Shown here: piece after piece, positions 4,731 to 5,011 of the stretch
How the letters are laid out: each line of letters begins with the position of its first letter
Position numbering within the stretch: position 1 is the first letter of the stretch
NCBI GenBank assembly: GCA_964368605.1
Contig: CAYJBP010000136.1
Location: 1-5,011 of the forward strand
DNA from: CAYJBP01 sp964368605
GTDB taxonomy: Bacteria > Bacillota > Dehalobacteriia > UBA4068
Length of the DNA: 5,011 bases
Reading direction: 5' to 3'
Translations under genes and position numbers: made by a program
The notes under the pieces: generated by a model
What the model was told of the DNA's origin: nothing
The model's database searches: none
The model's input: only the letters and a program-made list of their open reading frames with translations

Positions 4731-5011
4731 CTTTTGGACACTAGTAAGCTTTGAATACAAAAAGATTTTTATCAGAAAATCAGTCTTTATCGCCATGATA
4801 TTGCTAGTAGTCGCAACTTTGCTCTCCACTGTAGCGACGGTGCTGGGCGATGTAGATCCCAACGACCCGGGTAGCATAACCAGGTATGAGGAACTATTGA
4901 TTTACAAGGAGCATAAGCTTGCCCTATCCGGCCAAGAATTAAGCGGGGATTTGATCTTTGCAGCAGCCAGCGCCTATGCCACCATACCCGATAATGTTTA
5001 CCCTTATACCG
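4723..5011 (+). CDS. ABC-2-type permease, N-terminal part (cut by the right edge)
   Basis: Only the first 96 codons are in the window, with no stop. The ATG at 4723 overlaps the ATPase stop by 8 bp and has GGAGG (4709-4713) 9 nt upstream. The protein begins MNNFWTLVSFEYKKIFIRKS, the amphipathic basic cytoplasmic start typical of ABC-2 permeases. A first membrane helix follows (about residues 20-43, SVFIAMILLVVATLLSTVATV). After it comes an extracytoplasmic segment (VDPNDPGSITRYEELLIYKE and beyond) with no second helix before the edge, which suggests a large external loop. Together with the ATPase it should form the exporter. A short basic segment before the first helix and the gene order support the call. 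Confidence 0.82.
   Translation, partial: MNNFWTLVSFEYKKIFIRKSVFIAMILLVVATLLSTVATVLGDVDPNDPGSITRYEELLIYKEHKLALSGQELSGDLIFAAASAYATIPDNVYPYT

Noticed and set aside
4250..4877. Two minus-strand open frames opposite the ABC ATPase and permease start
   Set aside because: They mirror genes with intact ABC motifs and good ribosome binding sites, and have neither motifs nor start signals themselves.

Overview
The window looks like a chromosomal piece of an AT-rich Gram-positive bacterium of the Bacillota, most likely a gut-type clostridium. The grounds are strong AGGAGG-type ribosome binding sites, TGnTATAAT promoters, A/T-flanked intrinsic terminators, and protein families typical of Clostridia (a WYL regulator, an AgrC-like GHKL kinase remnant, a sigma-factor/ABC-transporter operon). 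This is inference from style. No marker gene fixes the species.

Left part (1-1720), minus strand: a two-gene operon. A 329-aa DeoR/WYL-type transcriptional regulator (665-1654) is followed after 14 bp by an acidic soluble protein of unknown function (start at 650, running off the left edge). An extended -10 promoter at 1681-1690 lies just upstream of the regulator. A perfect 10-bp inverted repeat covers the region where its -35 would be, and could be an autoregulatory operator or a leftover terminator.

Middle part (1720-2680): almost gene-free. It holds a 15-bp palindrome, a tandem 12-bp direct repeat, a G/C-rich hairpin patch, a very strong bidirectional terminator (2037-2083), a roughly 95-codon remnant of a GHKL/AgrC-like sensor histidine kinase on the minus strand (2163-2447), and a second bidirectional terminator (2490-2529). 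It reads as the scar of a lost two-component or quorum-sensing-type locus.

Right part (2614-5011), plus strand: a tightly packed operon. It encodes an ECF-like sigma-70 factor (2697-3164), a six-helix membrane protein with a cytoplasmic N-terminal tail (3157-3876, a candidate sigma-factor partner), an ABC transporter ATPase (3861-4730) and the start of an ABC-2-type permease (4723 to the edge). Every junction is an 8-16 bp overlap, so the genes are probably translated together. The likely logic is a membrane-sensing sigma module that drives its own transporter. The inducing signal and the transported substrate cannot be read from the sequence.
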